DNA of 64,000 nt, taken from Tenacibaculum caenipelagi (lineage in GTDB: Bacteria > Bacteroidota > Bacteroidia > Flavobacteriales > Flavobacteriaceae). Where the stretch lies: positions 390,510 through 454,509 of the forward strand of contig NZ_SNYH01000004.1 in assembly GCF_004363005.1 (NCBI RefSeq), written 5' to 3'. This document shows, piece after piece, positions 28,235-37,178 of the stretch. The notes beneath the pieces are model-generated. The model was not told the DNA's origin. It ran no database searches and was given only the letters and a program-made list of their open reading frames with translations. The position numbers and the translations under genes were made by a program. How positions within the stretch are numbered: position 1 is the stretch's first letter; each line of letters starts with the position of its first letter.

Positions 28235-30028
28235 ATGTCAACATTTTTAGATTTAGGTTTACAAGAACCTATCAATAGGGCTTTGACCGATTTAGGGTAC
28301 GAAAAGCCAACAGTAATTCAAGAAAAAGCAATTCCACAAATCATTTCTTCTACTGAAGATTTAAAAGCATTTGCACAAACAGGTACAGGTAAAACTGCAG
28401 CTTTTAGTTTACCAATCATCGAACTTATCGATCAAACAAGCGTACAAACACAAGCTATCATCTTATCACCTACGCGTGAGTTAGCTGTGCAAATAGGTAA
28501 TAACATTGAAGGTTTTTCAAAATATTTACCAAACTTAAAAGTTGCTACCGTATACGGAGGAGCTAATATTGAAGAACAAATTAGAAAGTTAAAAAAAGGA
28601 GCTCAAATAGTAGTAGGTACACCTGGTAGAACAGTTGACTTAATTAAAAGAAGAGCATTAAAACTTGGTAGTGTACAATGGTTAGTCCTTGATGAAGCTG
28701 ATGAAATGCTAAACATGGGCTTTAAAGATGAATTAGACCAAGTTTTAGAAGCGACCCCTGATAGTAAACAAACCTTATTATTTTCTGCAACTTTTCCTAG
28801 AGAAGTAGAAGAAATTGCAAGGAATTACATGAAAAATCCTGTTGAAATTACTTCAGGACAAAAGAACCAAGGTTCTGATAATGTAAGTCATGAATATTAT
28901 TTAGTAACAGAAAGAACACGTTACCCTGCTTTAAAAAGGGTTGCTGACTTAAATCCTGATATCTACGGAATTGTATTTTGTAGAACTCGTAGAGAAACAC
29001 AAGAAGTAGCCAACAATTTAATTAGAGATGGTTATAACGCTGATGCTTTACATGGTGATTTATCACAAGCTCAACGTGATTCAGTAATGGAAAAATTCCG
29101 TAAAAAGAATATCCAAATATTAGTAGCAACTGATGTTGCCGCTCGTGGATTGGATGTTAATAACCTAACTCACGTTATTAACCATAAATTACCTGACCAG
29201 ATAGAAAACTATAACCACCGTAGTGGTAGAACAGGTAGAGCTGGTAATAAAGGAATTTCAATAGCTTTAGTTACTAAAAAAGAACAAGGAAAATTACGTC
29301 CTATTGAACGAATTATAAAAAAACAATTTGTTCACACTCCTGTTCCTTCTGGTAAAGAAATATGTCAAAATCAATTGTTTCATTTAATTGACAAAGTACA
29401 CAATACTGAAGTTAATACTGAGCAAATTGAAGGATTTTTACCTGGTATTTATGAAAAGTTAGAAGATTTAAGTCGTGAAGAATTAATTCAGAAGTTTGTT
29501 TCGTTAGAATTTAACACCTTCTTATCGTATTACGAAAATGCTCCTGACTTAAATAACTTATCTTCAAAAGAAAATTCAAGAGGGAGTTCTTCTAACGAAG
29601 ATATGACGCGCTTCTTCATCAATTTAGGAAGAAAAGACCGTTTAAATCCTGCTAAATTAATAGGATTAATTAACGACCAAAATATTGGTGATAAAATTGA
29701 AATTGGAGCAATTGATATTTTAGATACCTTCTCTTTCTTTGAAATTGATAAAACTTTTGAAAAGGAAACTTTAGATGCTTTTGCTGCTAACGACCCTGAT
29801 TTTAATGGTCGCTCAGTAAATATTGAAATTACAAAAACTAATCGTGGCGGTGGCGGAAAACCTCGTAGAAATGGCGGTAGTTTTAATGATAATAGAAAAC
29901 GTAGAAGCGATAAACAACCTACTGACGGGAAAAAAGGTTTTGGTAGAAAACGTAGTAGCGAAACTTCTTCAAGAAGATCAGATAGCAAACCTGCTGCTGG
30001 ATTTGGAAGAAAACGTAGAAGAGATTAA
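28235..30028 (+). CDS. DEAD-box ATP-dependent RNA helicase (DeaD/CsdA-like)
   Basis: All core motifs are present: Q motif, AQTGTGKTAAF (I), PTRELAVQ (Ia), DEAD (II, in VLDEADEMLNMGF), SAT (III), ARGLDV and HRSGRTGRAG (VI). After the helicase core a DbpA-type RNA-binding domain (about 455-535) is followed by a basic, Gly/Arg/Ser-rich tail (GRKRSS, GFGRKRRRD). Members unwind structured RNA in ribosome assembly and mRNA decay, and are often cold-induced. The long structured leader upstream fits that. 597 aa is typical. Confidence 0.93.
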   Translation: MSTFLDLGLQEPINRALTDLGYEKPTVIQEKAIPQIISSTEDLKAFAQTGTGKTAAFSLPIIELIDQTSVQTQAIILSPTRELAVQIGNNIEGFSKYLPNLKVATVYGGANIEEQIRKLKKGAQIVVGTPGRTVDLIKRRALKLGSVQWLVLDEADEMLNMGFKDELDQVLEATPDSKQTLLFSATFPREVEEIARNYMKNPVEITSGQKNQGSDNVSHEYYLVTERTRYPALKRVADLNPDIYGIVFCRTRRETQEVANNLIRDGYNADALHGDLSQAQRDSVMEKFRKKNIQILVATDVAARGLDVNNLTHVINHKLPDQIENYNHRSGRTGRAGNKGISIALVTKKEQGKLRPIERIIKKQFVHTPVPSGKEICQNQLFHLIDKVHNTEVNTEQIEGFLPGIYEKLEDLSREELIQKFVSLEFNTFLSYYENAPDLNNLSSKENSRGSSSNEDMTRFFINLGRKDRLNPAKLIGLINDQNIGDKIEIGAIDILDTFSFFEIDKTFEKETLDAFAANDPDFNGRSVNIEITKTNRGGGGKPRRNGGSFNDNRKRRSDKQPTDGKKGFGRKRSSETSSRRSDSKPAAGFGRKRRRD

Positions 30029-30044
30029 AAAATTAATCAGATAA

Positions 30045-30078
30045 TAAAAAAGCAACTCAATTGAGTTGCTTTTTTATT
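30045..30078. terminator. Bidirectional terminator
   Basis: AAAAAAGCAACTCAA pairs with TTGAGTTGCTTTTTT; perfect stem with A-tract and T-tract, between the convergent DEAD-box and prohibitin genes. Confidence 0.92.
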
Positions 30079-30100
30079 TTTTGCTTTTTTCTACTAGCTA

Positions 30101-30931
30101 CTATTGATTTCCTAAAATAATTGGCATTCCACTTTTACCTGAACCAATAATTACTACTTTACTATTGTTAGAATTAGCTAATCTATTAGTAGCTTCAATA
30201 CCTTTATCTTGTAAGATTTTATCGGTTAAAGAGGCACTTAAAATTTTATTAGCATCAGCTTTACCCTTAGCCTCAATTATTTGCTTTTCTGCTTCTTTTT
30301 GAGCGGTTACTAACCTAAACTCATATTCTAAAGATTCTTGCTCTTGTTTTAATTTGCGTTCAATAGCTTCTTTAATCGTTGACGGTAAAGTAACATCTCT
30401 TACTAAGACTTCATTTAACTGAACGTATTGCGTTTCTAGAATCTTTTTTGTTTCTGCGAATATTTCATCTTGAATAGCATCTCTTTTACTCGAATATAAT
30501 TGCTCTGGCGTATAACGTCCTACCACACTACGAGCTGCAGATCTAATAGCTGGTTGAATTACACGTTGTAAGTAATTTTCTCCTAATACTTGATGCAACT
30601 TCCCTAATTCATTATGAACTGGTTGATACCATGCAGATGCGTCTATTTGAATTTCTAAACCATTAGACGATAATACTTTCATTTTTTCAAAAAGTTCTTG
30701 TTGTCTTACCTCATATATATGAACTTTATTCCAAGGAGCTACTATATGAAACCCTTCTCCTAATGGTGGTTTATCTGTTACCACACCTCCATCAAAAGTT
30801 TTATATAATACTCCTGCCTCTCCTGAATTAATTGTTACGGTAGATTTTACAAAAAAGATTATTAAAACTATTGCTACTGGAATCAATAATCCGAACTTTG
30901 GAAACTTTAATTCTACTTGATTTCTATTCAT
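30101..30931 (-). CDS. Prohibitin-family (SPFH/Band 7) membrane protein
   Basis: One N-terminal membrane helix (FGLLIPVAIVLIIFFV) is followed by an SPFH domain (residues about 30-210: TINSGEAGVLYKTFDGG ... VLVRDVTLPSTIKEAIERKLKQEQES) and a coiled-coil tail. Bacterial prohibitin homologues form large membrane rings that often associate with AAA proteases such as FtsH. 276 aa is usual. TACATTTG (30958 to 30951, minus strand) is its probable -7 box. Confidence 0.88.
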   Translation of the reverse strand: MNRNQVELKFPKFGLLIPVAIVLIIFFVKSTVTINSGEAGVLYKTFDGGVVTDKPPLGEGFHIVAPWNKVHIYEVRQQELFEKMKVLSSNGLEIQIDASAWYQPVHNELGKLHQVLGENYLQRVIQPAIRSAARSVVGRYTPEQLYSSKRDAIQDEIFAETKKILETQYVQLNEVLVRDVTLPSTIKEAIERKLKQEQESLEYEFRLVTAQKEAEKQIIEAKGKADANKILSASLTDKILQDKGIEATNRLANSNNSKVVIIGSGKSGMPIILGNQ

Positions 30932-30950
30932 TTTTTATGTTTTTTATACT

Positions 30951-30958
30951 CAAATGTA
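30951..30958 (-). promoter_or_regulatory. -7 element for prohibitin gene
   Basis: TACATTTG on the minus strand, 19 bases before the ATG, fitting TAnnTTTG. It overlaps the end of the upstream CDF gene by none but lies in the 30-base gap. Confidence 0.5.
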
Positions 30959-30961
30959 CAA

Positions 30962-31867
30962 CTAAATTGACGAACCGCAGTTTTCATATCCACATTCGTT
31001 AGCTGATATTTCTAACTCTAGAGTTATGTGCTCTAAGTGAAATTCGTCATGTAGTAGTTTTTTTACTTTTTGTTTAATGTACTTAGCTTCCTCCCAAGAA
31101 AAACTCTTTTCATTTAAAATTAAATGAGCCGTAAAAACATTATATTCTCCGTCCATTGTCCATAAATGACAATCATGAATATTTTCGATTTCTTCAAAAG
31201 CCACTAGCCTTTTTTTAAGCTCATCTATTGAAATATTTACAGGAGTACCTTGTAATATAATACGAAGACTCTCTTTTATATTCCTGTACACGTTATACAA
31301 AACAAATCCTGCAATTCCTATTGATAAAATTGGGTCTAATACAGGCACATCCCAAAATTGCATTACTACACTTGCAAATAAAACAACTACCCAACCTAAA
31401 ACATCTTCTAACAAATGTAACGAAACAACTCGCTCATTTATTGAAGTTCCGTTTTTAAGCTTCAAAACAGCTGCTCCATTTACCACAATACCTAAAATAG
31501 CTAACCACATCATTCCCTTTGCATCAGCATTCTCTGGATTTATGATTCTTGGTATTGCTTCTTTGATTATAAAAACTGAACCTACAACTAATATTATTGA
31601 ATTAATTATGGCTCCTAAAAGTGAAAAACGTTTATATCCATAGGAATATTTTTTATTGGCTTTTTGGTTTGATTTTTTTTGAAAAAACCAAGACAATCCT
31701 AAACTTAAACTATCTCCTAAATCGTGTAATGCATCAGACATAATAGCTAAGCTATTTGTGTAAAAGCCTCCAATAAATTCAATAATTGTAAACGCGAGAT
31801 TCAGAAAAAATGCTATTGCAATATTTTCTGTTGAATTTCCATGTGAATGATGATGGTTATGCCCCAT
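30962..31867 (-). CDS. Cation diffusion facilitator (zinc/cadmium-type) exporter
   Basis: The N-terminus is His-rich (MGHNHHHSHG). Six membrane helices follow, with the metal-site signature SDALHDLGDSLSLG in TM2 and a matching site in TM5, then a cytosolic C-terminal metallochaperone-like domain (HDCHLWTMDGEYNVFTAHLIL). CDF proteins export Zn, Cd, Co or Ni by proton antiport. The HxxxD site resembles ZitB/CzcD Zn transporters. It lies downstream of a TonB receptor on the same strand, separated by a terminator. Confidence 0.92.
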   Translation of the reverse strand: MGHNHHHSHGNSTENIAIAFFLNLAFTIIEFIGGFYTNSLAIMSDALHDLGDSLSLGLSWFFQKKSNQKANKKYSYGYKRFSLLGAIINSIILVVGSVFIIKEAIPRIINPENADAKGMMWLAILGIVVNGAAVLKLKNGTSINERVVSLHLLEDVLGWVVVLFASVVMQFWDVPVLDPILSIGIAGFVLYNVYRNIKESLRIILQGTPVNISIDELKKRLVAFEEIENIHDCHLWTMDGEYNVFTAHLILNEKSFSWEEAKYIKQKVKKLLHDEFHLEHITLELEISANECGYENCGSSI

Positions 31868-31892
31868 TTTTTTATAAGTTGACTTTAAATGT

Positions 31893-31911
31893 ATAAAAAA
31901 GATGCAAAAAA
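31893..31911 (-). repeat. 19-nt motif, copy 1 (upstream of CDF gene)
   Basis: ATAAAAAAGATGCAAAAAA (plus strand) is identical to 34137-34155. On the minus strand it reads as a T-tract, GCATC and another T-tract directly after the receptor-gene terminator hairpin, and it precedes the CDF start by 26 bases. Possibly a shared regulatory site. Confidence 0.6.
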
Positions 31912-31933
31912 GAGGAGCTTTTAGCTCCTCTTT
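31909..31933 (-). terminator. Terminator of TonB receptor gene
   Basis: AAAGAGGAGC (31909-31918) pairs with GCTCCTCTTT (31924-31933). On the minus strand it is followed by a T-tract, three bases after the receptor stop. Confidence 0.85.
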
Positions 31934-31935
31934 AT

Positions 31936-34089
31936 CTATAATTTCACCAAGATTCCCGCATTAAATACAAATCCATCAGTAGGTGCCCAAATATCTGTAA
32001 AGGATGGATTATTATGTGGTGCTTGTATCATACTTTGATAATTCTGTTGTTTGGTATCAGTAAAATTTTCAAAGTTGGTATAAATACTTATTTTACCAAA
32101 GGTTCTCATTACCATGAATCCCATTGTCCAAAAGTTTGGGGTTGTTGTTAAGTCATTTCTTAACTGAGAACTTTTATAATAAGCTTCATACCCTACTCTC
32201 CATTTATCGTGTACCTCATACATTAACACTCCACCAATACTATGCTTTGGTGTTAATGCTTTTTGATTTCCTTCAATTTTAACATTGTTATAGGCATAAT
32301 TGGTAAACAAAATAAAATCTTTATATTTTAACTTTAAATTTGTTTCAGCTCCATAACTATTTAAAGGATTCGTAGAATTTATAAACTCATAATTTGCTCC
32401 ATTTGCTTCCAATAACAGAGAGTTTTTTAACTGTGTATAAAAAATCAACTGATTAAACGACAAAGAAACATTATCGTTAAAAATTCGTGTTTTATAATTA
32501 ACGTCAGCATTAAAGCCTATAGAAGTTTCAGCTTTAAAATTATTTAAATCAATCGGTTGTACATTTTGATATGAAATTAATTCAGCATCTTCTGTAAAAA
32601 TAGTAGGTATTTTATATCCTAACCCTCCTCCTATTCTACTTGAAACGGCTTCATTATATTTAATAAATAATGAAACTCTTGGTAGTAGGAATGTTCCGTA
32701 ATGATCATTATAATCAGTTCGTAAACCACTTTCTAATGTTAAGTTACTCGCTAATTTCCAATTGTTTTGAGCAAAACCTCCAAAAGTAAATTGGTTATAG
32801 CTTCTATTAATAGTCGTTGCTGGGTTTTCTATAAACTTTTCAGTAATGATATTTCCTCCAAAAACCCAATCAGAGGTATCCTTGTACAAATTATAAGTAG
32901 CTTCAGTAAAAGTTGCCCATTGTTTTCCATCAAAAGTATAATCTGGCAACGATAAATTACGCTTAAAATAACTTACACTATTTTTAAAATTAAAGCTTTT
33001 ATCCTCCGAAATATTGTTGGTGTATGATAACTGCACTGCATAACGTTCTGTCTTATTCTTTTCATAAAAATTATGATCAGAAGTCATATTGTCTTCTATT
33101 ACATCAATATCTCCTCCTATACGATCTTCAAGTGTGGTATTAAAATTTAAACGCCATTGCTCTCTTTCATTTGGATAGTAAAATAATGATGGATTGATAC
33201 TAAAACTTCTAACTTGTGGAATATCAGAAAAATGATCATTATTTACATCTGCCGCTTCTTGTCTGTTAGCAGAACCATATAATGTTACACCTACTTTGTT
33301 ATAACGTTCGCTATAAAAAGCATTGATAGTACTTCCGTTTCGTGATGTTTGATCAAACATTAAACTAACTTCTCTTTCATCCTTAGGTTGTTTTGTTACC
33401 AAATTTACCAATCCTGCAATGGCACCTCCTCCATATAAAGTTGAAGAACTTCCTTTAATTATTTCTACTTGCTGTAAATCTAAAGGGGGAATTTGCATAA
33501 TACTCAATCCACTAGAGAAACCACCAAACAATGGAAATCCATCCTTTAATAATTGAGTAAATCGACCATCTAAACCTTGGATTCTAATACTTTGGTTAGC
33601 AGAATTAGCAGATGTTTGCTGCATTTGAATTCCTGTACTTTCGCGAAGTAACATAGCTATGTTAGCAGAATTCATTACTGCTTTTTCACCTAATTCTTCT
33701 GCTCCAATTACCTCAATTCTTGTTGGTATTTCTGCTATAGTTCTTTTACTACGAGCAGATTGAATTACAACAGCATCTAAAGTTTCTTCTGATTCGTGCA
33801 ATTCTAAGGTAAACTGTTTTTTTGTCGTTGGAAATACAATTGTTTTCTCTATGGTTTCAAAACCTATAAAAGACACTACAAAAGTTTGTTTACCATTAGG
33901 TACACTATTTATTCTTGCCAATCCATTAAAGTCAGTTTCTGTTCCTAAGGTTGTATTTTTTAAATAAACTGACGCTCCTACTATGGGTTCTTTCTCGTCA
34001 GAAAGAATTTTAAATTCTACTAAGTTTTGTGCTTTTGCCTGAATAGCAAATAACATCATTGCTACTACTAGCACTATATTTTTTAACAT
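31936..34089 (-). CDS. TonB-dependent outer-membrane receptor, likely metal-linked
   Basis: A signal peptide (about 1-20) precedes a carboxypeptidase-regulatory-like domain (residues 24-105, KEPIVGASVYLKNTTLGTETDFNG). A TonB plug (AVVIQSARSKRTIAEIPTRIEVI ... VEIIKGSSSTLYGGGAIAGLVNLVTKQP) and a 22-strand barrel ending in a C-terminal aromatic strand (VFNAGILVKL) complete it. It imports a small ligand across the outer membrane using TonB-ExbBD energy. Its position between a His-rich secreted protein and a CDF exporter suggests a metal or metal chelate; the ligand cannot be proved from sequence. Confidence 0.92.
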   Translation of the reverse strand: MLKNIVLVVAMMLFAIQAKAQNLVEFKILSDEKEPIVGASVYLKNTTLGTETDFNGLARINSVPNGKQTFVVSFIGFETIEKTIVFPTTKKQFTLELHESEETLDAVVIQSARSKRTIAEIPTRIEVIGAEELGEKAVMNSANIAMLLRESTGIQMQQTSANSANQSIRIQGLDGRFTQLLKDGFPLFGGFSSGLSIMQIPPLDLQQVEIIKGSSSTLYGGGAIAGLVNLVTKQPKDEREVSLMFDQTSRNGSTINAFYSERYNKVGVTLYGSANRQEAADVNNDHFSDIPQVRSFSINPSLFYYPNEREQWRLNFNTTLEDRIGGDIDVIEDNMTSDHNFYEKNKTERYAVQLSYTNNISEDKSFNFKNSVSYFKRNLSLPDYTFDGKQWATFTEATYNLYKDTSDWVFGGNIITEKFIENPATTINRSYNQFTFGGFAQNNWKLASNLTLESGLRTDYNDHYGTFLLPRVSLFIKYNEAVSSRIGGGLGYKIPTIFTEDAELISYQNVQPIDLNNFKAETSIGFNADVNYKTRIFNDNVSLSFNQLIFYTQLKNSLLLEANGANYEFINSTNPLNSYGAETNLKLKYKDFILFTNYAYNNVKIEGNQKALTPKHSIGGVLMYEVHDKWRVGYEAYYKSSQLRNDLTTTPNFWTMGFMVMRTFGKISIYTNFENFTDTKQQNYQSMIQAPHNNPSFTDIWAPTDGFVFNAGILVKL

Positions 34090-34136
34090 GTGTTTGTCTT
34101 AAATTAATTATATGTGTATAAATTGACACCTTTTTA

Positions 34137-34174
34137 ATAAAAAAGATGCAAAAAACTTTCATCAACACGAAAGT
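34137..34174 (-). terminator. Hairpin and 19-nt motif, copy 2, between His-rich gene and receptor
   Basis: GAAAGT (34169-34174) pairs with ACTTTC (34155-34160); on the minus strand the hairpin is followed by a T-tract, GCATC and a second T-tract. The 19-nt block 34137-34155 is identical to 31893-31911. It ends the small His-rich gene and lies upstream of the TonB receptor. Confidence 0.65.
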
Positions 34175-34192
34175 GAACTATTAATAATTAAT

Positions 34193-34525
34193 TTAAACTC
34201 TAGGAGGCTGAAAAATAGCCGATAAGCAAGAATTATAGTATCCTGTTTTGTAACAAGTTATTTCTTGTTTTATTTCAACAAATAGCAAAAGATCATAATT
34301 GCATTCTTCAGGTATAAAGCTCGCATAAGTACTTATAACAGAACAATGATGGTGATGCTCTTCATTACGTTGTTGATCATTATCATTTTGATGATGAAGT
34401 TCTTCATGCAACTCATCAAAATCTGTATGATTTTCAATAGTATCATATACAACCACATCATTGTGTGCTTGTATTTGTGGTGTAAACAACAGAAGTACAA
34501 ATAAAAAAATGATACTATTTTTCAA
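34193..34525 (-). CDS. Small secreted His-rich protein (metal-module partner)
   Basis: A signal peptide (MKNSIIFLFVLLLFTPQIQA) is followed by an acidic, His-rich stretch with HEELHHQNDN and EEHHHHC, and a C-terminal IFQPPRV. The 110-residue protein should be periplasmic or surface-located and bind metal through the His cluster. Proteins of this kind (similar to DUF6660 in layout) often precede metal-linked TonB receptors in flavobacteria, as here. The start is TTG 34525, with no better ATG. A TACATTTG -7 box lies at 34552-34545. A second such protein starts at 43727. Confidence 0.7.
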   Translation of the reverse strand: MKNSIIFLFVLLLFTPQIQAHNDVVVYDTIENHTDFDELHEELHHQNDNDQQRNEEHHHHCSVISTYASFIPEECNYDLLLFVEIKQEITCYKTGYYNSCLSAIFQPPRV

Positions 34526-34544
34526 TGCTAATACTTTAGTATGG

Positions 34545-34552
34545 CAAATGTA
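34545..34552 (-). promoter_or_regulatory. -7 element for His-rich protein gene
   Basis: TACATTTG on the minus strand, 19 bases before the TTG start; the transcript leader would be about 13 nt. Confidence 0.55.
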
Positions 34553-34570
34553 AAAAGTTTTAGTTAAAAA

Positions 34571-34960
34571 CTAATTCTCCAATCGGTCTTTAACATATTC
34601 TATTTTAGTTTTTCCATGTGCATAGGGTTTTCCTTCTTCATCTAAACTCACCATGATAATTTTATCAATTGCTATAATAGTTTTTCTTGTTATCTTATTA
34701 CGTACTTCGCAACTTAACGAAATTGATGTCTTTCCAAATTTTACTACTTCTATTCCAATTTCTATTATATCACCTTGTTTTGCAGAACTCACAAAATCTA
34801 TTTCTGACATAAATTTAGTTACCGTTCTTGGAATTTCTAGCTGAATAATAGCATACAAAGCAACTTCTTCATCAATCCACTGTAATAATCTTCCTCCGAA
34901 AAGTGTTCCGTTAGGGTTTAAATCTTCTGGTTTTACCCATTTTCTAGTATGAAATCTCAT
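34571..34960 (-). CDS. Acyl-CoA thioesterase (YciA-like hotdog fold)
   Basis: The hotdog-fold motif NPNGTLFGGRLLQWIDEEVALYAI contains the conserved Asn/Gly and the catalytic Asp of the YciA/BACH acyl-CoA thioesterases; these hydrolyse acyl-CoA to free acid and CoA. I begin at ATG 34960 (MRFHTRKWVKPEDL), as in homologues; a TTG frame to 35008 adds 16 unsupported residues. 129 aa is full length. It sits downstream of the VWA-like gene on the same strand. Confidence 0.85.
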   Translation of the reverse strand: MRFHTRKWVKPEDLNPNGTLFGGRLLQWIDEEVALYAIIQLEIPRTVTKFMSEIDFVSSAKQGDIIEIGIEVVKFGKTSISLSCEVRNKITRKTIIAIDKIIMVSLDEEGKPYAHGKTKIEYVKDRLEN

Positions 34961-35026
34961 ATTATCTTCTTTTTGTACAAATTTCGACAACAATCTTCCT
35001 AAAACCAATTAAAGCTCATTGGTTTC

Positions 35027-37045
35027 TTAAATTTTGCCATAATATTTTCTGATAAACCACTCAATACCTAACAAAGCAACGACTAAAAATAAAATCCATT
35101 TCCAATCAATTAAATTTTGCTCTTTAGTAATTGATTTTTGGGTTGTATAATACGATTCATCATTTACCAAAGCATCTAATAACTCTTTTGACTTGTTAGA
35201 AAAAAACACTTCACCACTTGTTTTTAAAGCCAATGCTTGTAATTTTTTTTGATTTGCGTTCGTAAACTGTTCCTCTATCTGATAATCAGTAATTTTAAAT
35301 TGCCCGTAGTTATGTATGTTTTGATTGGCCACAGAAACTTTGTAAGAATACTCTCCTGAGCTTAATCCTTCTACCGATACCTGATATGAATTGTTCATTA
35401 ACGAAAACGGAAGACTTTTTTGTTCTTTAGTGTCTTTGTTAGTTAGTACTAATTCTAAACTCGCTCTGTTATCAAACTGATAGTTTTTATCTACATAAAA
35501 AGCCGTAATAGTAATCGGAGCGTTTGCAGGGTATAATCGTTCAGAAGTTACTTCTAATCTTTTTCGTTTTTTGTTAGACACTAAATACTGAACTATATTC
35601 CCTATAAATGTGTCAAAACTCTCAAAATTTTGTTCTTTTAAGTAACTTGCCGCTCTCCATTTCCAAATTCCTTCACCAAATAATACTGCATGTTTTTTTC
35701 CACTTTCTTCAAAAGTAGAGAGTAATGGTTGTGTTGTTTCTACCCCCGCATATTTTTGGTACAACAAACTCTGAGCTTCCTTATTTAACAGAACCTCTCC
35801 AAATTTATCTTGTAATGGAGGAAGTTCGTTAAAACCAACATCTTTTTGTAGAAACGTTAAAAAATTCGGGTTATAAATCGCGGTATATTCTTCTGTTTGA
35901 TTAATAGCCCTCTTGTTGATTCCTATATTTTGTGCATTTATAAAATTCCAATCCGTTTTGGTTCCAGAAATCAATAGATAATTTGACGATATTTTTTCAA
36001 ATATCTTCTTAAAATAGCTAGTAGGCTGGTACAATACATAAAATTGATATTCTTCTAGATCTATATTTTTATTGTGTACAAATGCAATATCAACTTTACG
36101 TTGCTTGTTACTTTCTATTGCTTTTTTAAGCGCTCCTAAATCTGGATGCAAAAAAGAACTTAACAACAATACTTTAGTTTGCTCATCTATAACTTCTACA
36201 GAAAAACTTTTGTAATTATTCTTAATATTCTTTTCATTATTAATTTTACTGATGGATGTCGTATAGTATTGTAATCCTTTTTTAGTTGACAACAAATTAG
36301 TAGTAATAGTCTGCACAGGATTTTCTGATGAAAATTCAACTTTTTTAGAAAATATTCTTCGTTCGTTTTGTTGAATGGTAAAAGTAGAACTTACTTTTTC
36401 TTTTCCTTCATAATACAACAAGACTTCTACAGGAAACTTGTTTTGTAAATAACTGTATTTATTAACATTTAACTGTGATATTTGTATGTCTTGGTATTGT
36501 GTAGTGTCTCCAACAATTATTGGGAATATTTTATTTTTTGAAGCTACAAACTCATAATCATTCCCTTGGGTTTGGTTACCATCTGTAACTAAGATTAAAG
36601 CTGAATTTTTATCTTTATTCAACTCGTTAACGGCATCAATAGCTTTTGAAATGTTAGTTTGAGTATCAGAAAAAGACAACGTGTCTAAAATACCTACTTC
36701 TTTTCCGAAGGAAAAATACTGTATCTCAAATTTTTCTTGAATAGCTATATCTTTTTGAATTTCAGATAGTACATTTCTAACATTTTGTTCTTCTTTAAAA
36801 AACTGAGTAGAAAGAGAATTATCAACCAAAACAGATAAAATAGGCTTTATGTTTTCTGTCTTTATAATTTTAAGTTTCGGGTTAATGAGTAATAGCCCAA
36901 CCAAGAAAAAACTCAATGCTTTTAAGACAAAAAGCAAGATGTGCACCTTCGGAGTTCTTCTTACTTTATAGAAATATTGAAAAAAAGCAATAGCTACACT
37001 TACTAAAACGGCTAATACAATAAAAATAATAGTTGTTGACTTCAC
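35027..37045 (-). CDS. Membrane protein with VWA-like domain (Bat/aerotolerance-like)
   Basis: Two N-terminal membrane helices (TTIIFIVLAVLVSVAIAFFQY and VLKALSFFLVGLLLINPKL) precede a von Willebrand A-like domain with a MIDAS-type start (SVLVDNSLST) and ALILVTDGNQTQGNDY. A large beta-sandwich/GATase-like region and a final membrane helix (WILFLVVALLGIEWF) follow. The layout matches conserved Bacteroidota VWA membrane proteins of unknown role. I prefer GTG 37045 (MKSTTIIFIVL) because homologues start there; an ATG at 37114 adds 23 residues and abuts the Crp/Fnr operator. Confidence 0.75.
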   Translation of the reverse strand: MKSTTIIFIVLAVLVSVAIAFFQYFYKVRRTPKVHILLFVLKALSFFLVGLLLINPKLKIIKTENIKPILSVLVDNSLSTQFFKEEQNVRNVLSEIQKDIAIQEKFEIQYFSFGKEVGILDTLSFSDTQTNISKAIDAVNELNKDKNSALILVTDGNQTQGNDYEFVASKNKIFPIIVGDTTQYQDIQISQLNVNKYSYLQNKFPVEVLLYYEGKEKVSSTFTIQQNERRIFSKKVEFSSENPVQTITTNLLSTKKGLQYYTTSISKINNEKNIKNNYKSFSVEVIDEQTKVLLLSSFLHPDLGALKKAIESNKQRKVDIAFVHNKNIDLEEYQFYVLYQPTSYFKKIFEKISSNYLLISGTKTDWNFINAQNIGINKRAINQTEEYTAIYNPNFLTFLQKDVGFNELPPLQDKFGEVLLNKEAQSLLYQKYAGVETTQPLLSTFEESGKKHAVLFGEGIWKWRAASYLKEQNFESFDTFIGNIVQYLVSNKKRKRLEVTSERLYPANAPITITAFYVDKNYQFDNRASLELVLTNKDTKEQKSLPFSLMNNSYQVSVEGLSSGEYSYKVSVANQNIHNYGQFKITDYQIEEQFTNANQKKLQALALKTSGEVFFSNKSKELLDALVNDESYYTTQKSITKEQNLIDWKWILFLVVALLGIEWFIRKYYGKI

Positions 37046-37114
37046 AAGGCGTATTTTATAATACGTGAAGATAAAAATATCTATTAAATAAAATAAGACT
37101 ATCTCTTTTTTCAT

Positions 37115-37132
37115 TTATGATTTAAGTCATAA
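37115..37132 (+). promoter_or_regulatory. Crp/Fnr-type operator for 37179 gene
   Basis: The 18-bp near-palindrome TTATGATTTAAGTCATAA is the exact reverse complement of 37969-37986. Its end is 20 bases before the -7 box TAAATTTG, and its centre is 36.5 bases before the last G of the box, so near -41.5 from the expected start. Confidence 0.8.
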
Positions 37133-37152
37133 GCTATTTAATTTAAAGCTTG

Positions 37153-37160
37153 TAAATTTG
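37153..37160 (+). promoter_or_regulatory. -7 element for small membrane protein gene
   Basis: TAAATTTG, 18 bases before the ATG 37179 and at operator spacing identical to the globin promoter. Confidence 0.75.
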
Positions 37161-37178
37161 ACGTAAACAACTCATATT

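Noticed and set aside
29530..29988. 152-codon minus-strand frame inside the DEAD-box gene
   Set aside because: Lies opposite the basic tail of the helicase; Leu/Ser/Phe-rich shadow translation with no homologue pattern.
37046..37114. 23-residue N-terminal extension of the VWA-like protein from ATG 37114
   Set aside because: Homologues appear to start at the equivalent of GTG 37045, and the upstream part abuts the Crp/Fnr operator. Kept as an alternative only.
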